NCBI GenBank assembly: GCA_023402355.1
Contig: JAEXCG010000160.1
Location: forward strand, 1-19,910
Length of the DNA stretch: 19,910 nt
Reading direction: 5' to 3'
From: Bacillota bacterium
GTDB lineage: Bacteria; Bacillota; Clostridia; Christensenellales; Aristaeellaceae
Part shown: piece by piece, positions 1-7,269 of the stretch
How the letters are laid out: each line of letters starts with the position of its first letter
Position numbering within the stretch: the stretch's first letter is position 1
Notes under the pieces: model-generated
Told to the model about the DNA's origin: nothing
Database searches by the model: none
What the model saw: only the letters and a program-made list of their open reading frames with translations
Translations under genes and position numbers: made by a program

Positions 1-1112
1 TCAACATGAGCCACGACATCCGCACCCCGATGAACGCCATCGTGGGCATGACGGCCATCGCCTCCGCGAACGTCGAGCGGCCGGAGCAGGTGAAGGACTG
101 CCTGAGCAAGATCGCGCTTTCCAGCAAACATCTGCTGGGGCTCATCAACGACGTGCTGGACATGTCCAAGATCGAGAGCGGCAAGCTGCAATTATGCCCC
201 GAGCCGCTTTCCCTGCGCGAGGCGATGGAGGGCGTCGTCGGCATCGTGCAGCCGCAGGCGAAGGCCCGCGGCCAGCGCTTCGACGTGATCGTCGGGGACA
301 TGGTGGCGGAGGACGTCCTGTGCGACGGCGTGCGGCTCAACCAGGTGCTCTTAAACCTCTTGTCCAACGCGGTCAAGTTCACGCCGGAGGGCGGCGAGAT
401 CACCCTGACGCTCCGTCAGGAGGGCGCGGAGGGCGGGCGCGTGCGCACGCGCTTTAGCGTGAAGGACACGGGCATCGGCATGTCGCCCGACTTCACGCAG
501 AAGATCTTCGAGGTCTTCGAGCGCGAAAACACAAGCCGCGTCAACAGGACGGAGGGAACCGGCCTGGGTATGGCGATCACCAAGCACATCGTGGACGCCA
601 TGGGCGGCAGCATCCAGGTGAAAAGCGAAATCGGCCGGGGCAGCGAGTTCGTCGTGACGGTCGATCTGGAGCGTGCGGCGTGCGGCGTGGAGGCGGCGGC
701 CCCCGCCGCGCAGAGCCCCGACCTGAACGGACGGCGCATCCTGCTCGCGGAGGACAACGACCTCAACTGGGAGATCGCGGACACGCTGCTTTCGGCCTAC
801 GGCCCCGCGATCGAGCGCGCGCAGGACGGGCAGGTCTGCGTGGACATGTTCGCAAGCTCCGCGCCCGGCTATTACGACGCGATTCTGATGGACATCCGCA
901 TGCCCGTGATGGACGGCTACGAGGCGGCGAGGGCGATCCGCGCCCTGAACCGGCCGGACGCGGGCCTTCCGATCATCGCGATGACGGCGGACGCGTTTTC
1001 CGAGGACATTCGCCGCTGCGCCGCGTGCGGCATGGACGGGCACATCGCCAAGCCCATCGACGCGGACGACGTGGTGCGCGCGCTGCAAAAGCACCTGCCC
1101 GCGCGGCCGTGA
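1..1112 (+). CDS. Hybrid sensor histidine kinase/response regulator, 5'-truncated by the window edge
   Basis: This is the C-terminal part of a hybrid two-component kinase. The visible protein begins inside the H-box: the second in-frame codon is Asn and then MSHDIRTPMNAI follows, so the phosphorylatable His is residue 3 from the first ATG (base 6). That ATG is not the true start, and the sensor domain lies upstream of the window. Then come the N-box (NLLSNAVKF, Asn 121), the G1 box DTGIGM (about 154-159) and the G2 box GTGLGM (about 184-189) of the HATPase domain. A receiver domain occupies about 243-365, with Asp 250, phosphoacceptor Asp 296 in LMDIRMPVMDG and Lys 349 in HIAKPI. No Hpt or DNA-binding output domain follows, so a separate phosphotransfer partner is expected. 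A strong terminator lies 110 bp downstream. The input signal cannot be inferred. Confidence 0.93.
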   Translation, partial: NMSHDIRTPMNAIVGMTAIASANVERPEQVKDCLSKIALSSKHLLGLINDVLDMSKIESGKLQLCPEPLSLREAMEGVVGIVQPQAKARGQRFDVIVGDMVAEDVLCDGVRLNQVLLNLLSNAVKFTPEGGEITLTLRQEGAEGGRVRTRFSVKDTGIGMSPDFTQKIFEVFERENTSRVNRTEGTGLGMAITKHIVDAMGGSIQVKSEIGRGSEFVVTVDLERAACGVEAAAPAAQSPDLNGRRILLAEDNDLNWEIADTLLSAYGPAIERAQDGQVCVDMFASSAPGYYDAILMDIRMPVMDGYEAARAIRALNRPDAGLPIIAMTADAFSEDIRRCAACGMDGHIAKPIDADDVVRALQKHLPARP

Positions 1113-1221
1113 ACGGGCGAAGGACAGAGGCGCAGGCTGCCGAAAAAACCATCGAGGACGGAGAAACCCAAAGCCGTCTGCGAGACTGCGATCGTATCGC
1201 CCGGCTTTGCCGATACGCTGT

Positions 1222-1255
1222 GGGGCCGCGCCGCCGGGCGCGGCCCCCGTCTTTT
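1222..1255 (+). terminator. Rho-independent terminator after the hybrid kinase
   Basis: A perfect 11-bp inverted repeat, GGGGCCGCGCC (1222-1232) and GGCGCGGCCCC (1237-1247), with a 4-nt loop is followed by CGTCTTTT. It separates the kinase transcript from the DUF3842 gene. Confidence 0.8.
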
Positions 1256-1290
1256 GTCCGCAGGCCCCATTCCAAAGACGCCCCCGCGTA

Positions 1291-1299
1291 TGGTATAAT
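1291..1299 (+). promoter_or_regulatory. Extended -10 promoter of the DUF3842 gene
   Basis: TGGTATAAT is a consensus TATAAT (1294-1299) preceded by the TGN extension (1291-1293). It lies 40 bp upstream of the start codon in otherwise GC-rich DNA. No convincing -35 box is seen, which is usual for extended -10 promoters. Confidence 0.65.
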
Positions 1300-1339
1300 A
1301 GAGGCAGCTTTCGACATCTTTTGCAAAGAGGGGTTTGCC

Positions 1340-1765
1340 ATGCGCATCGCCGTCATCGATGGGCAGGGGGGCGGCATCGGCCGCGCGCTCTGCCAGGAAC
1401 TCTCCCAAAGGCTCCAGCCCCCGCACGAGCTCATCGCCCTGGGTACCAACGCGCTGGCGACCGCCAGCATGCTGCGCGCTGGGGCCCATCGCGGCGCGAC
1501 CGGCGAAAACGCCGTCGTGCGCGGCGCGCGCTCGGCGGACGTGATCGTGGGGCCCATCGCCATCGCGCTCTCCTGCTCCATGCTGGGCGAGCTCACCGAG
1601 AAGATGGCCGCCGCCGTCGGCGAGTCCGACGCCTACCGCGTGCTCATCCCGACGGAGCGGTGCAACACCCACGTCGTGGGCGCGGGGGACAGGCCGCTGG
1701 CGACCCTCTTGCATGAGGCGGTCAGCGCCGTGCTCGCCTACGTGGGGGATTCGGCCAGGATTTAG
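1340..1765 (+). CDS. DUF3842 family protein
   Basis: The 141-residue product starts MRIAVIDGQGGGIGRAL. The glycine-rich loop after a first beta strand resembles a Rossmann-type nucleotide-binding fold. The family signature continues with ALGTNALATASML, GATGENA, IVGPIAIA and IPTERCNTHVVG, which I recognise as DUF3842, a family found mainly in Clostridia with no assigned function. Length and ends match a complete member. The start at 1340 is preceded by AAAGAGGGG at a good distance and by an extended -10 promoter. It is bounded by a terminator upstream and a 161-bp AT-richer gap downstream, so it is probably monocistronic. It sits just upstream of the hydrogenase cassette, but a functional link is only conjecture. 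Confidence 0.85.
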   Translation: MRIAVIDGQGGGIGRALCQELSQRLQPPHELIALGTNALATASMLRAGAHRGATGENAVVRGARSADVIVGPIAIALSCSMLGELTEKMAAAVGESDAYRVLIPTERCNTHVVGAGDRPLATLLHEAVSAVLAYVGDSARI

Positions 1766-1833
1766 AAGAAAATCACAAACTTCTTCTATACAGGTCGATA
1801 TAGTGCTGAAATCGTTTAATTTTTGTCAAAATT
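1764..1833. promoter_or_regulatory. AT-rich leader with two inverted repeats upstream of the hydrogenase cassette
   Basis: AGAAGAA (1764-1770) pairs with TTCTTCT (1781-1787) across 10 nt. AATTTT (1818-1823) pairs with AAAATT (1828-1833) across TGTC. The first may be a weak terminator of the DUF3842 gene and the second may be an operator. A TATAGT (1799-1804) is a possible -10 box without a good -35. Neither repeat matches the Rex palindrome TTGTGA-N6-TCACAA. Regulatory assignment is inference. Confidence 0.3.
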
Positions 1834-1926
1834 CGCGCGCGCATACAGGAATTGGCGAATGCCGCCTCGAATATTTTTCCCGTTACGCGCGTCTTTTTAT
1901 CTGAACGCTTTTCATGGAGGATGGCT

Positions 1927-2181
1927 ATGAAGGACATCACGATCTGCATCGGCTCGTCTTGCCACCTGCGCGGCTCGCGCGACGTGGTGACGATCCTGGA
2001 AAAGCTCGTCGCCGCAAACGGCCTCGGGGAGGAGATCAACCTGCGCGGCTCCTTCTGCATGGGCGAGTGCGAGCACGGCGTCTGCGTGGAATTTGAGGGC
2101 AAGCGCTACGCGCTGGGCCCGGGCAACACGGAGGCCTTCTTCAGGGAAACCGTTCTGCCCGCGGTAGGAGGGAAAGCATGA
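1927..2181 (+). CDS. Thioredoxin-like [2Fe-2S] ferredoxin (NuoE/HydC-type domain)
   Basis: The 84-residue protein has four cysteines in the NuoE-like spacing: CIGSSC (Cys 7 and 12) and FCMGEC (Cys 44 and 48), with one extra Cys at 53. The CX4C...CX3C pattern binds a [2Fe-2S] cluster in the thioredoxin-fold ferredoxins of complex I (NuoE) and multimeric [FeFe] hydrogenases. I chose ATG 1927 because GGAGG at 1916-1920 is 6 nt away. The in-frame ATG at 1921 touches that Shine-Dalgarno and would be too close. Its stop codon overlaps the next start (ATGA), so it is translationally coupled to the HydS-type hydrogenase. It probably passes electrons to or from that protein's clusters. The partner assignment rests on context. 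Confidence 0.85.
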   Translation: MKDITICIGSSCHLRGSRDVVTILEKLVAANGLGEEINLRGSFCMGECEHGVCVEFEGKRYALGPGNTEAFFRETVLPAVGGKA

Positions 2182-3896
2182 GCATCATCAGCCTCAAAAA
2201 GGCCAACTGCAAGCACTGCTACAAGTGCGTCAAGAACTGCCCGGTCAAGTCCATTCAGGTCGTGGGCGGGCAGGCGAAGATCATCGAGAAGACCTGCGTT
2301 TTGTGCGGCACCTGCCTGCTGGTCTGCCCCCAGCACGCCAAGACCCTGGAATCCGACCTTTCGCTGGTGCAGGGCTGGGTGAGGGAGGGGCGGCAGGTCG
2401 TGGCCTCGCTGGCCCCGGCGTTCACGGGCTCGTTCGAGGGCACGGGCAAGCAAATGGTGAGCGCCCTGCAAAAGCTCGGCTTTGACCGCGTGAGCGAGAC
2501 GGCGCTGGGCGCGGCCTACGTGACGACGGAGTTCGTGCGCCTGGTGCGCGAGGAGAAGATGGAGCACATCATCACCTCCTGCTGCCCGGTGGTGAACGAC
2601 TTCATCGAAAAGCACCACCCCGACATGCTGCCCTACCTCGCGCCGGTCGTGAGCCCCATGATCGCCCACGGCGCGCTGCTGCACAGCCAGCTCGGCGAGG
2701 ACGTGAAGGTCGTCTTCATCGGCCCGTGCATCGCCAAAAAGCAGGAGGCGCGAGACATCCGCCACGACAGCGCCATAGACGCGGTGCTGACGTTCGACGA
2801 TTTGGCCGCGTGGCTTTCGCAGGCGGGCGTGCGCCCGCAGGACATGGAGGAGACGCCCTTCTTCAACGCGAACCCCTCCATCGCGCGCATGTACCCGGTG
2901 CCCGGCGGCGTCAACGAGACGGTGCGCCGCCTGCTGGGCGAGGAGGGCACTTCCTATTATAACTTCCTGGACGTGACGGGCCTCACGAACTGCGGCGAGC
3001 TGTTCGAGGCCATCCGCCACGGCGACATGCAGCACTGCTTCATGGAGCTCAACGCCTGCGTCGGCGGGTGCACCGGCGGCCCGGCGCGCTCGGAGCACGC
3101 GCACAGCCGCTTTGAAAGCAGGCTGCGCGTGTCCGACCGCACGAAGCGCTCCAGCCGCGAATACCCGCCCACGCCGGAGAGCCTGCGCATGCACAAGGTC
3201 TTCACCGACCGCAGCGAGAAGGAGGACATCCCCGGCGAGGAGGTCATCCGCGCGATTTTGCGCCAGACCGGCAAGGAGACGCCGGAGCAGGAGCTCAACT
3301 GCGGCATGTGCGGCTACAACTCGTGCCGCGAAAAGGCGATCGCCGTCTACCAGGGCAAGGCGGAGCTCAACATGTGCATCCCCTACATGCGCGAGCGCGC
3401 GGAGTCGCTCTCCGAGGTCGTGCTGACCGCGACGCCGAACGTCACGATCATCGTGGACAGAGACCTCAACATCTGCGAATTCAACCGCGCGGCCGAGCAG
3501 AAGTTTGGCATTTCGCGCGCCGAGGCGCTCAAAAAGTGCCTGTTCGAGCTCATGGACGCGAGCGACTTCCAGTTCGTGCTCGAGACGCGCGAGCCCATCG
3601 AGGACAAGCGCGTGACGCTTCAGGAGCAGGGCCTCGCCGCGCTGGAGACGGTCGTGTACATCCCGGAGGGCGACATGGCCATGGGCATCCTGCGCGACAT
3701 CTCCGCGGAGGTCGCGCGCGAGGAGAGCCAGTACAAGCTGCGCGTGGAGACGATCGAGCAGACGCAGAAGGTCATCGACAAGCAGATGGTCGTCGCCCAG
3801 CAGATCGCCTCGCTCCTGGGCGAGACGACGGCGGAGACGAAGGTGACGCTCACCAAGCTCAAGAACATGATCGTCTACGATGGAGAAAAGCCATGA
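2178..3896 (+). CDS. hydS: Sensory-type (group C, HydS-like) [FeFe] hydrogenase with PAS domain
   Basis: The 572-residue protein begins with two [4Fe-4S] motifs (Cys 11, 14, 17, 21 and Cys 40, 43, 46, 50). The H-cluster domain spans about 65-315, with TSCCP (Cys 135-136), GPCIAKK (Cys 184) and ACVGGC (Cys 294, 298). Then comes a CX2CX4CX16C cluster motif (Cys 375, 378, 383, 400), a PAS domain at about 410-510, and a probable coiled coil at about 512-562. A C-terminal PAS domain after the CX2CX4CX16C motif is typical of group C hydrogenases, which are proposed to sense H2 rather than turn it over for energy. The L2 motif has Gly-Pro-Cys in place of the Met-Pro-Cys of prototypical group A enzymes. 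ATGA overlaps at both ends couple it to the ferredoxin and the phosphatase. No kinase or cyclase output is fused to it, so signalling must go through a partner. Confidence 0.88.
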   Translation: MSIISLKKANCKHCYKCVKNCPVKSIQVVGGQAKIIEKTCVLCGTCLLVCPQHAKTLESDLSLVQGWVREGRQVVASLAPAFTGSFEGTGKQMVSALQKLGFDRVSETALGAAYVTTEFVRLVREEKMEHIITSCCPVVNDFIEKHHPDMLPYLAPVVSPMIAHGALLHSQLGEDVKVVFIGPCIAKKQEARDIRHDSAIDAVLTFDDLAAWLSQAGVRPQDMEETPFFNANPSIARMYPVPGGVNETVRRLLGEEGTSYYNFLDVTGLTNCGELFEAIRHGDMQHCFMELNACVGGCTGGPARSEHAHSRFESRLRVSDRTKRSSREYPPTPESLRMHKVFTDRSEKEDIPGEEVIRAILRQTGKETPEQELNCGMCGYNSCREKAIAVYQGKAELNMCIPYMRERAESLSEVVLTATPNVTIIVDRDLNICEFNRAAEQKFGISRAEALKKCLFELMDASDFQFVLETREPIEDKRVTLQEQGLAALETVVYIPEGDMAMGILRDISAEVAREESQYKLRVETIEQTQKVIDKQMVVAQQIASLLGETTAETKVTLTKLKNMIVYDGEKP

Positions 3897-5065
3897 AATA
3901 CACGATCGACGTAGCGTACAAGAGCCTGTTCAAGTACGGCGAGGAGCTGTGCGGCGACAAGGTGGCCGTCGCGCGCACCGAAAACAGCACGATCTGCGTG
4001 CTGGCGGACGGCCTGGGCAGCGGCGTCAAGGCCAACATCCTGGCGACGCTCTCCAGCCAGATCATCGTCACCATGCTCAAGGAGGGCGCGACGATGGAGG
4101 AGGCGGTGGAGACCCTCGCGGGCACGCTGCCGGTGTGCTCCGTGCGCAAGGTCGCCTACTCCACGTTTTCGGTGCTGCAAATCACCGACGAGGGCGAAGC
4201 GTACCTGGTGGAGTTCGACAACCCGTTCTGCATCTACGTGCGCGACGGAAAGCTCGTGCAGCTCCCCTGCGTCTACCGCGAGTACGCGGGCAAGGGCATG
4301 TACGAGAGCCGCTTTACCGTGATGCCTGGCGACAGCCTGACGATCGTGTCCGACGGCGTGATCTACGCGGGCGTGGGCGCGACGCTCAACTTCGGCTGGA
4401 CCTGGGATTCCGTGGCCGAGTGGCTGACGCGCACGGTCACGAAGGACATGTCGGCCCTTCGCCTGTCCACCCTGCTCTCGCAGGCGGTGAGCGACCTGTA
4501 CATGGGCAAGTGCGGCGACGACTCCACGGTGATGACTGTGAAGATCCTGCCGCGAAGGTCCGTAAACCTGCTCGCCAGCCCGCCCAAGGACGCGGAGAAG
4601 GACGCGCAGATGGTGCGCGACTTCATGAAGTCCACGGGCAAAAAGGTGGTCTGCGGGGGTTCGAGCGCGAACATGGTGGGCCGCGTGCTGAACCGCAGGG
4701 TTTCGACCACCCTGACCTATTCCGACCCAGACGTCCCGCCCATCGGCCGGATCGAGGGCATCGACCTGGTGACGGAGGGCGTGCTCACCATGTCGCGCAC
4801 GCTGGAGCTGTTGCGCGCGGCGCAGGCGGCGAAGACCGACACCGAGCCCTTCAAGCGCCTGGACGAGGACAACGGCGCGGCGCGGCTGGCCAGGCTGCTG
4901 CTCGAGGACTGCACGCACCTGCGCCTCTTCGTGGGCACGGCGATCAACCCCGCGCACCAGAACCCGAACCTGCCCGCGGACCTGTCGATCAAGTTCAGGC
5001 TTATAGATGAAATACAGACTGAGCTGGAGCGGCTAGGCAAGACGGTTGAAAAGCAGTATTATTAG
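3893..5065 (+). CDS. SpoIIE-family PP2C-type serine phosphatase with an extra C-terminal domain
   Basis: The 390-residue protein has an N-terminal PPM/SpoIIE phosphatase domain at about 1-220. Metal-binding aspartates are seen in GDKVAV (Asp 22), ADGLGSG (Asp 39), VSDGV (Asp 154) and GDDST (Asp 209-210). Members remove phosphate from Ser/Thr, classically on anti-sigma-factor antagonists. A further 165 or so residues (about 226-390) contain VVCGGSSANMVGR, GIDLVTEG and an Arg/Lys-rich end. I cannot assign this part. Its start overlaps the hydS stop (ATGA), so the two are coupled, and the phosphatase is the likely output of the H2/redox sensor. No anti-sigma kinase or antagonist gene is visible nearby. 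The stop codon's last base is the first base of a long palindromic element. Confidence 0.85.
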   Translation: MKYTIDVAYKSLFKYGEELCGDKVAVARTENSTICVLADGLGSGVKANILATLSSQIIVTMLKEGATMEEAVETLAGTLPVCSVRKVAYSTFSVLQITDEGEAYLVEFDNPFCIYVRDGKLVQLPCVYREYAGKGMYESRFTVMPGDSLTIVSDGVIYAGVGATLNFGWTWDSVAEWLTRTVTKDMSALRLSTLLSQAVSDLYMGKCGDDSTVMTVKILPRRSVNLLASPPKDAEKDAQMVRDFMKSTGKKVVCGGSSANMVGRVLNRRVSTTLTYSDPDVPPIGRIEGIDLVTEGVLTMSRTLELLRAAQAAKTDTEPFKRLDEDNGAARLARLLLEDCTHLRLFVGTAINPAHQNPNLPADLSIKFRLIDEIQTELERLGKTVEKQYY

Positions 5066-5189
5066 GCTGACGGCTGAAAACGGCGCAGGGCGGTGTCGGC
5101 TGCGCGCGCGTGCTCGGTTGCGTATGTTAATACGCGCCCTCGCACGCGCGCTTGCCTCCTACCCCTGCATCCGTTTTGAGCCGTCAGCC
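5065..5189. repeat. 125-bp near-palindromic element with 19-bp terminal inverted repeats
   Basis: The left arm (5065-5083) reads GGCTGACGGCTGAAAACGG. The right arm (5171-5189), read on the other strand, is GGCTGACGGCTCAAAACGG, so 18 of 19 bases match. The interior is also symmetric: GCAGGG near the left end answers CCCTGC near the right, GCGCGCGTGC answers GCACGCGCGC, and the centre is a GCGTAT-GTTA-ATACGC hairpin. The whole unit could fold into one long imperfect hairpin. It may be a MITE- or REP-like mobile palindrome or an elaborate terminator of the hydrogenase cassette. No target-site duplication is obvious. It begins at the G of the phosphatase stop codon. Confidence 0.7.
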
Positions 5190-5232
5190 CCGGGCCGTGA
5201 GGGAACGCGGGGCAGGGCTTTCGCGGACGGGG

Positions 5233-5680
5233 CGGAACACGCGGCGGCCTGTCAACGCCCCCCGCGCCCCCGCGCTTGGGCGGGGTCACCCCGCCCGGAA
5301 CACGCTGCGAAACGGAACACGCGGCGGCTTGTCAACGCACCCCGCGACCCTGTGAAGGGGCGGCGTTTCCCCGCCCGGAACACGCTGCGAAACGGAACAC
5401 GCGGCGGCTGTCAACGCACCCCGCGCCCCCGCGCTTGGGCGGGGTTTCCCCGCCCGGAACACGCTGCGGAACGGAACACGCGGCGGTTGTCAACGTACCC
5501 CGCGCCCGCGCTTGGGCGGGGTCACCCCGCCCGGAACACGCTGCGGAACGGAACGCGCGGCGGCCTGTCAACGCACCCCGCGACCCCGCGCTTGGGCGGG
5601 GTTTCCCCGCCCGGAACACGCGGCGGAACGGAACACGCGGCGGCCTGTCAACGCGACCCGCGCCCCCGCCCGCGTCCCCC
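5233..5680. repeat. Tandem array of five full and one partial 77-80-bp GC-rich units
   Basis: Units start with CGGAACRCGCGGCGG at 5233, 5313, 5393, 5472, 5549 and 5629, giving lengths of 80, 80, 79, 77 and 80 bp plus a partial sixth. Each unit carries TGTCAACG, a CCCCGCG-rich stretch, and (in all but unit 2, where the left arm is altered) the hairpin GGGCGGGG-TTT/TCA-CCCCGCCC, followed by CGGAACACGCTGCG or a close variant. Unit lengths are not multiples of three and the copies shift frame, so this is not coding. Copies differ by scattered substitutions and small indels. There is no unique spacer between units, so it is not a CRISPR array. Together with the palindrome it fills the 688-bp gap between the phosphatase and the group B hydrogenase. 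Confidence 0.85.
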
Positions 5681-5753
5681 GCATCCTATCGTCCCCATTC
5701 CCCGCGCACCCGCGCGAACCCCAAACACAGAACGCTCCAGAGGGAGGAACACC

Positions 5754-7187
5754 ATGCCAGTTTGCAGCAATACCGAACACTTTAAATTCGAGGTGCTCAG
5801 GCGCATCACGCAGCTTTGCTACGAGGGCAACCTGAACATCGACACCATGGACGAGATCCCGCTGGAGATCATCCCGCCGGGAAGCCAGGCGACCTTCCGC
5901 TGCTGCGTGTACAGGGAGCGCGAGATCATCCGCTACCGCGTGCGCTGGGCGACGGACCGGGTGAACAAGCCGGGCGTCGTGGCGGTCATGCACGCGGCGT
6001 GCGAGGGCTGCCCGATCAACCGCTACACGGTGACGAGCAACTGCCAGCGCTGCATGGCGCGAAAGTGCGTGGAGGCCTGCCCCTTCGGCGCGGTCACGGT
6101 CACGGGCCGGGGCGCGTACATCGACCCGGAGAAGTGCCGCGAGTGCGGGCGCTGCGCGCAGGCCTGCCCGTATAACGCGATCTCGGATACCCTGCGCCCC
6201 TGCGTGCGCGCCTGCCCGGTGGACGCCATCACCATGGATCAGAACCGGCGCGCGGCCATCGATTACGAGCGGTGCATCTCCTGCGGCGCGTGCGTCGCCT
6301 CCTGCCCGTTCGGCGCGATCAGCGACACCTCGCAGATCGTGCACGTCATCGAGCGCATCCGCGGCGAGGGCGAGGTCTACGCGGTGCTGGCCCCCGCGGT
6401 CGAGGGCCAGTTCGGCATGGCGACGTTCGCGCAGATCGCCGGGGCGGTCCGGCAGCTCGGCTTTACGGACTGCCTGGAGGTCGCCCTGGGCGCGGACGCG
6501 GTCGCCCAGCACGAGGCGCAGGAGCTAAAGGAGGTCGCAGAGCGCGGCGGCCACATGACGACGAGCTGCTGCCCGGCGTTTTACAACATGGTGGAAAAGC
6601 ACTTCAAGAAACTGATGCCGCTGGTGTCCTCCACCGTGTCGCCCATGACGGCCGCCGCCCGGTTCGTAAAGCAGCGCCACCCCGGCGCGACGGTGGTGTT
6701 CATCGGCCCGTGCATCGCCAAGAAGGACGAGGCGCGGCGCGTTTCGGACGGCGCGGACTACGTGCTGACGTTCGACGAGCTGTACGCGATGTTCGCCGCG
6801 CGCGGCGTCGACCCCGCGAAGGTGCAGGCCGAGCCGACGCAGCAGGCCAGCCGCTACGCCAAGGGCTTCGCGCAGTCCGGCGGCGTCGCGGCGGCAGTGG
6901 GCCGCGTGCTCGACGAGGAGGAGTTCGAGACGCCCTACTCGTGCCTCAAGTGCAGCGGCGCGGCGGAGTGCAAGAAGGCGCTGATGCTGCTGGGCGCGGG
7001 CCGCCTGCCGGAGACGCTGGTCGAGGGCATGGCCTGCGAGGGCGGCTGCGTCGCGGGCCCGGGCAGCTGCGAGGACCCGAAGGTGACGGTGCGCATGCGC
7101 CAGAAGCTGCTGGGCCAGGCGGACGCGCGCGGCGTCGGGGAAAACCTCGAAAAGCAGGGCTTTGCGGGCGTCGACATGAACCGCTAA
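5754..7187 (+). CDS. Group B-type [FeFe] hydrogenase
   Basis: The 477-residue enzyme starts SNTEHFKFEVLRRITQ, an N-terminal sequence I associate with group B monomeric [FeFe] hydrogenases. The N-terminal third holds several [4Fe-4S] motifs: Cys 83/86, Cys 97/100/105/109, Cys 128/131/134/138, Cys 150/154 and Cys 174/177/180/184. The H-cluster domain carries TSCCPAF (Cys 272-273), GPCIAKK (Cys 320) and MACEGGC (Cys 428, 432). All H-cluster ligands and the adjacent proton-relay Cys are present, so it should interconvert protons and H2, probably coupled to ferredoxin in fermentation. ATG 5754 follows AGGGAGGA at the right distance. An upstream open frame through the repeat array is not a real extension. 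No PAS or signalling domain is present, in contrast to the sensory enzyme upstream. Maturases HydE, HydF and HydG are not in the window. Confidence 0.9.
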   Translation: MPVCSNTEHFKFEVLRRITQLCYEGNLNIDTMDEIPLEIIPPGSQATFRCCVYREREIIRYRVRWATDRVNKPGVVAVMHAACEGCPINRYTVTSNCQRCMARKCVEACPFGAVTVTGRGAYIDPEKCRECGRCAQACPYNAISDTLRPCVRACPVDAITMDQNRRAAIDYERCISCGACVASCPFGAISDTSQIVHVIERIRGEGEVYAVLAPAVEGQFGMATFAQIAGAVRQLGFTDCLEVALGADAVAQHEAQELKEVAERGGHMTTSCCPAFYNMVEKHFKKLMPLVSSTVSPMTAAARFVKQRHPGATVVFIGPCIAKKDEARRVSDGADYVLTFDELYAMFAARGVDPAKVQAEPTQQASRYAKGFAQSGGVAAAVGRVLDEEEFETPYSCLKCSGAAECKKALMLLGAGRLPETLVEGMACEGGCVAGPGSCEDPKVTVRMRQKLLGQADARGVGENLEKQGFAGVDMNR

Positions 7188-7202
7188 GCCCATCGAAAGA
7201 CC

Positions 7203-7237
7203 GGCGGGAGGAAGCATTCGGCTTCCCCCCCGCTTTT
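7203..7237 (+). terminator. Terminator after the group B hydrogenase
   Basis: GGCGGGAGGAAGC (7203-7215) pairs almost fully with GCTTCCCCCCCGC (7221-7233) across 5 nt, followed by TTTT. It lies in the short gap between convergent genes. Confidence 0.75.
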
Positions 7238-7269
7238 CCATTCGCGCGGCCCAGAGCCCCCGGCGCCCC

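Noticed and set aside
1764..1787. Rex (NADH-responsive) operator upstream of the hydrogenase cassette
   Set aside because: Only a TCACAA half-site is present at 1773. The partner half is missing, so the motif does not meet the Rex palindrome.
2106..3194. 362-codon minus-strand open frame opposite hydS
   Set aside because: It mirrors the codon structure of the hydrogenase gene, has no ribosome site and no recognisable domain.
5233..5680. CRISPR array
   Set aside because: Units are contiguous and about 80 bp with no unique spacers, and no cas gene is present.
5046..5753. Open frame through the repeat array that would extend the group B hydrogenase to 713 residues
   Set aside because: The repeat units are not multiples of three and shift frame from copy to copy, the translation is low-complexity Arg/Pro/Ala, and a strong ribosome site directly precedes ATG 5754, where the family N-terminus begins.
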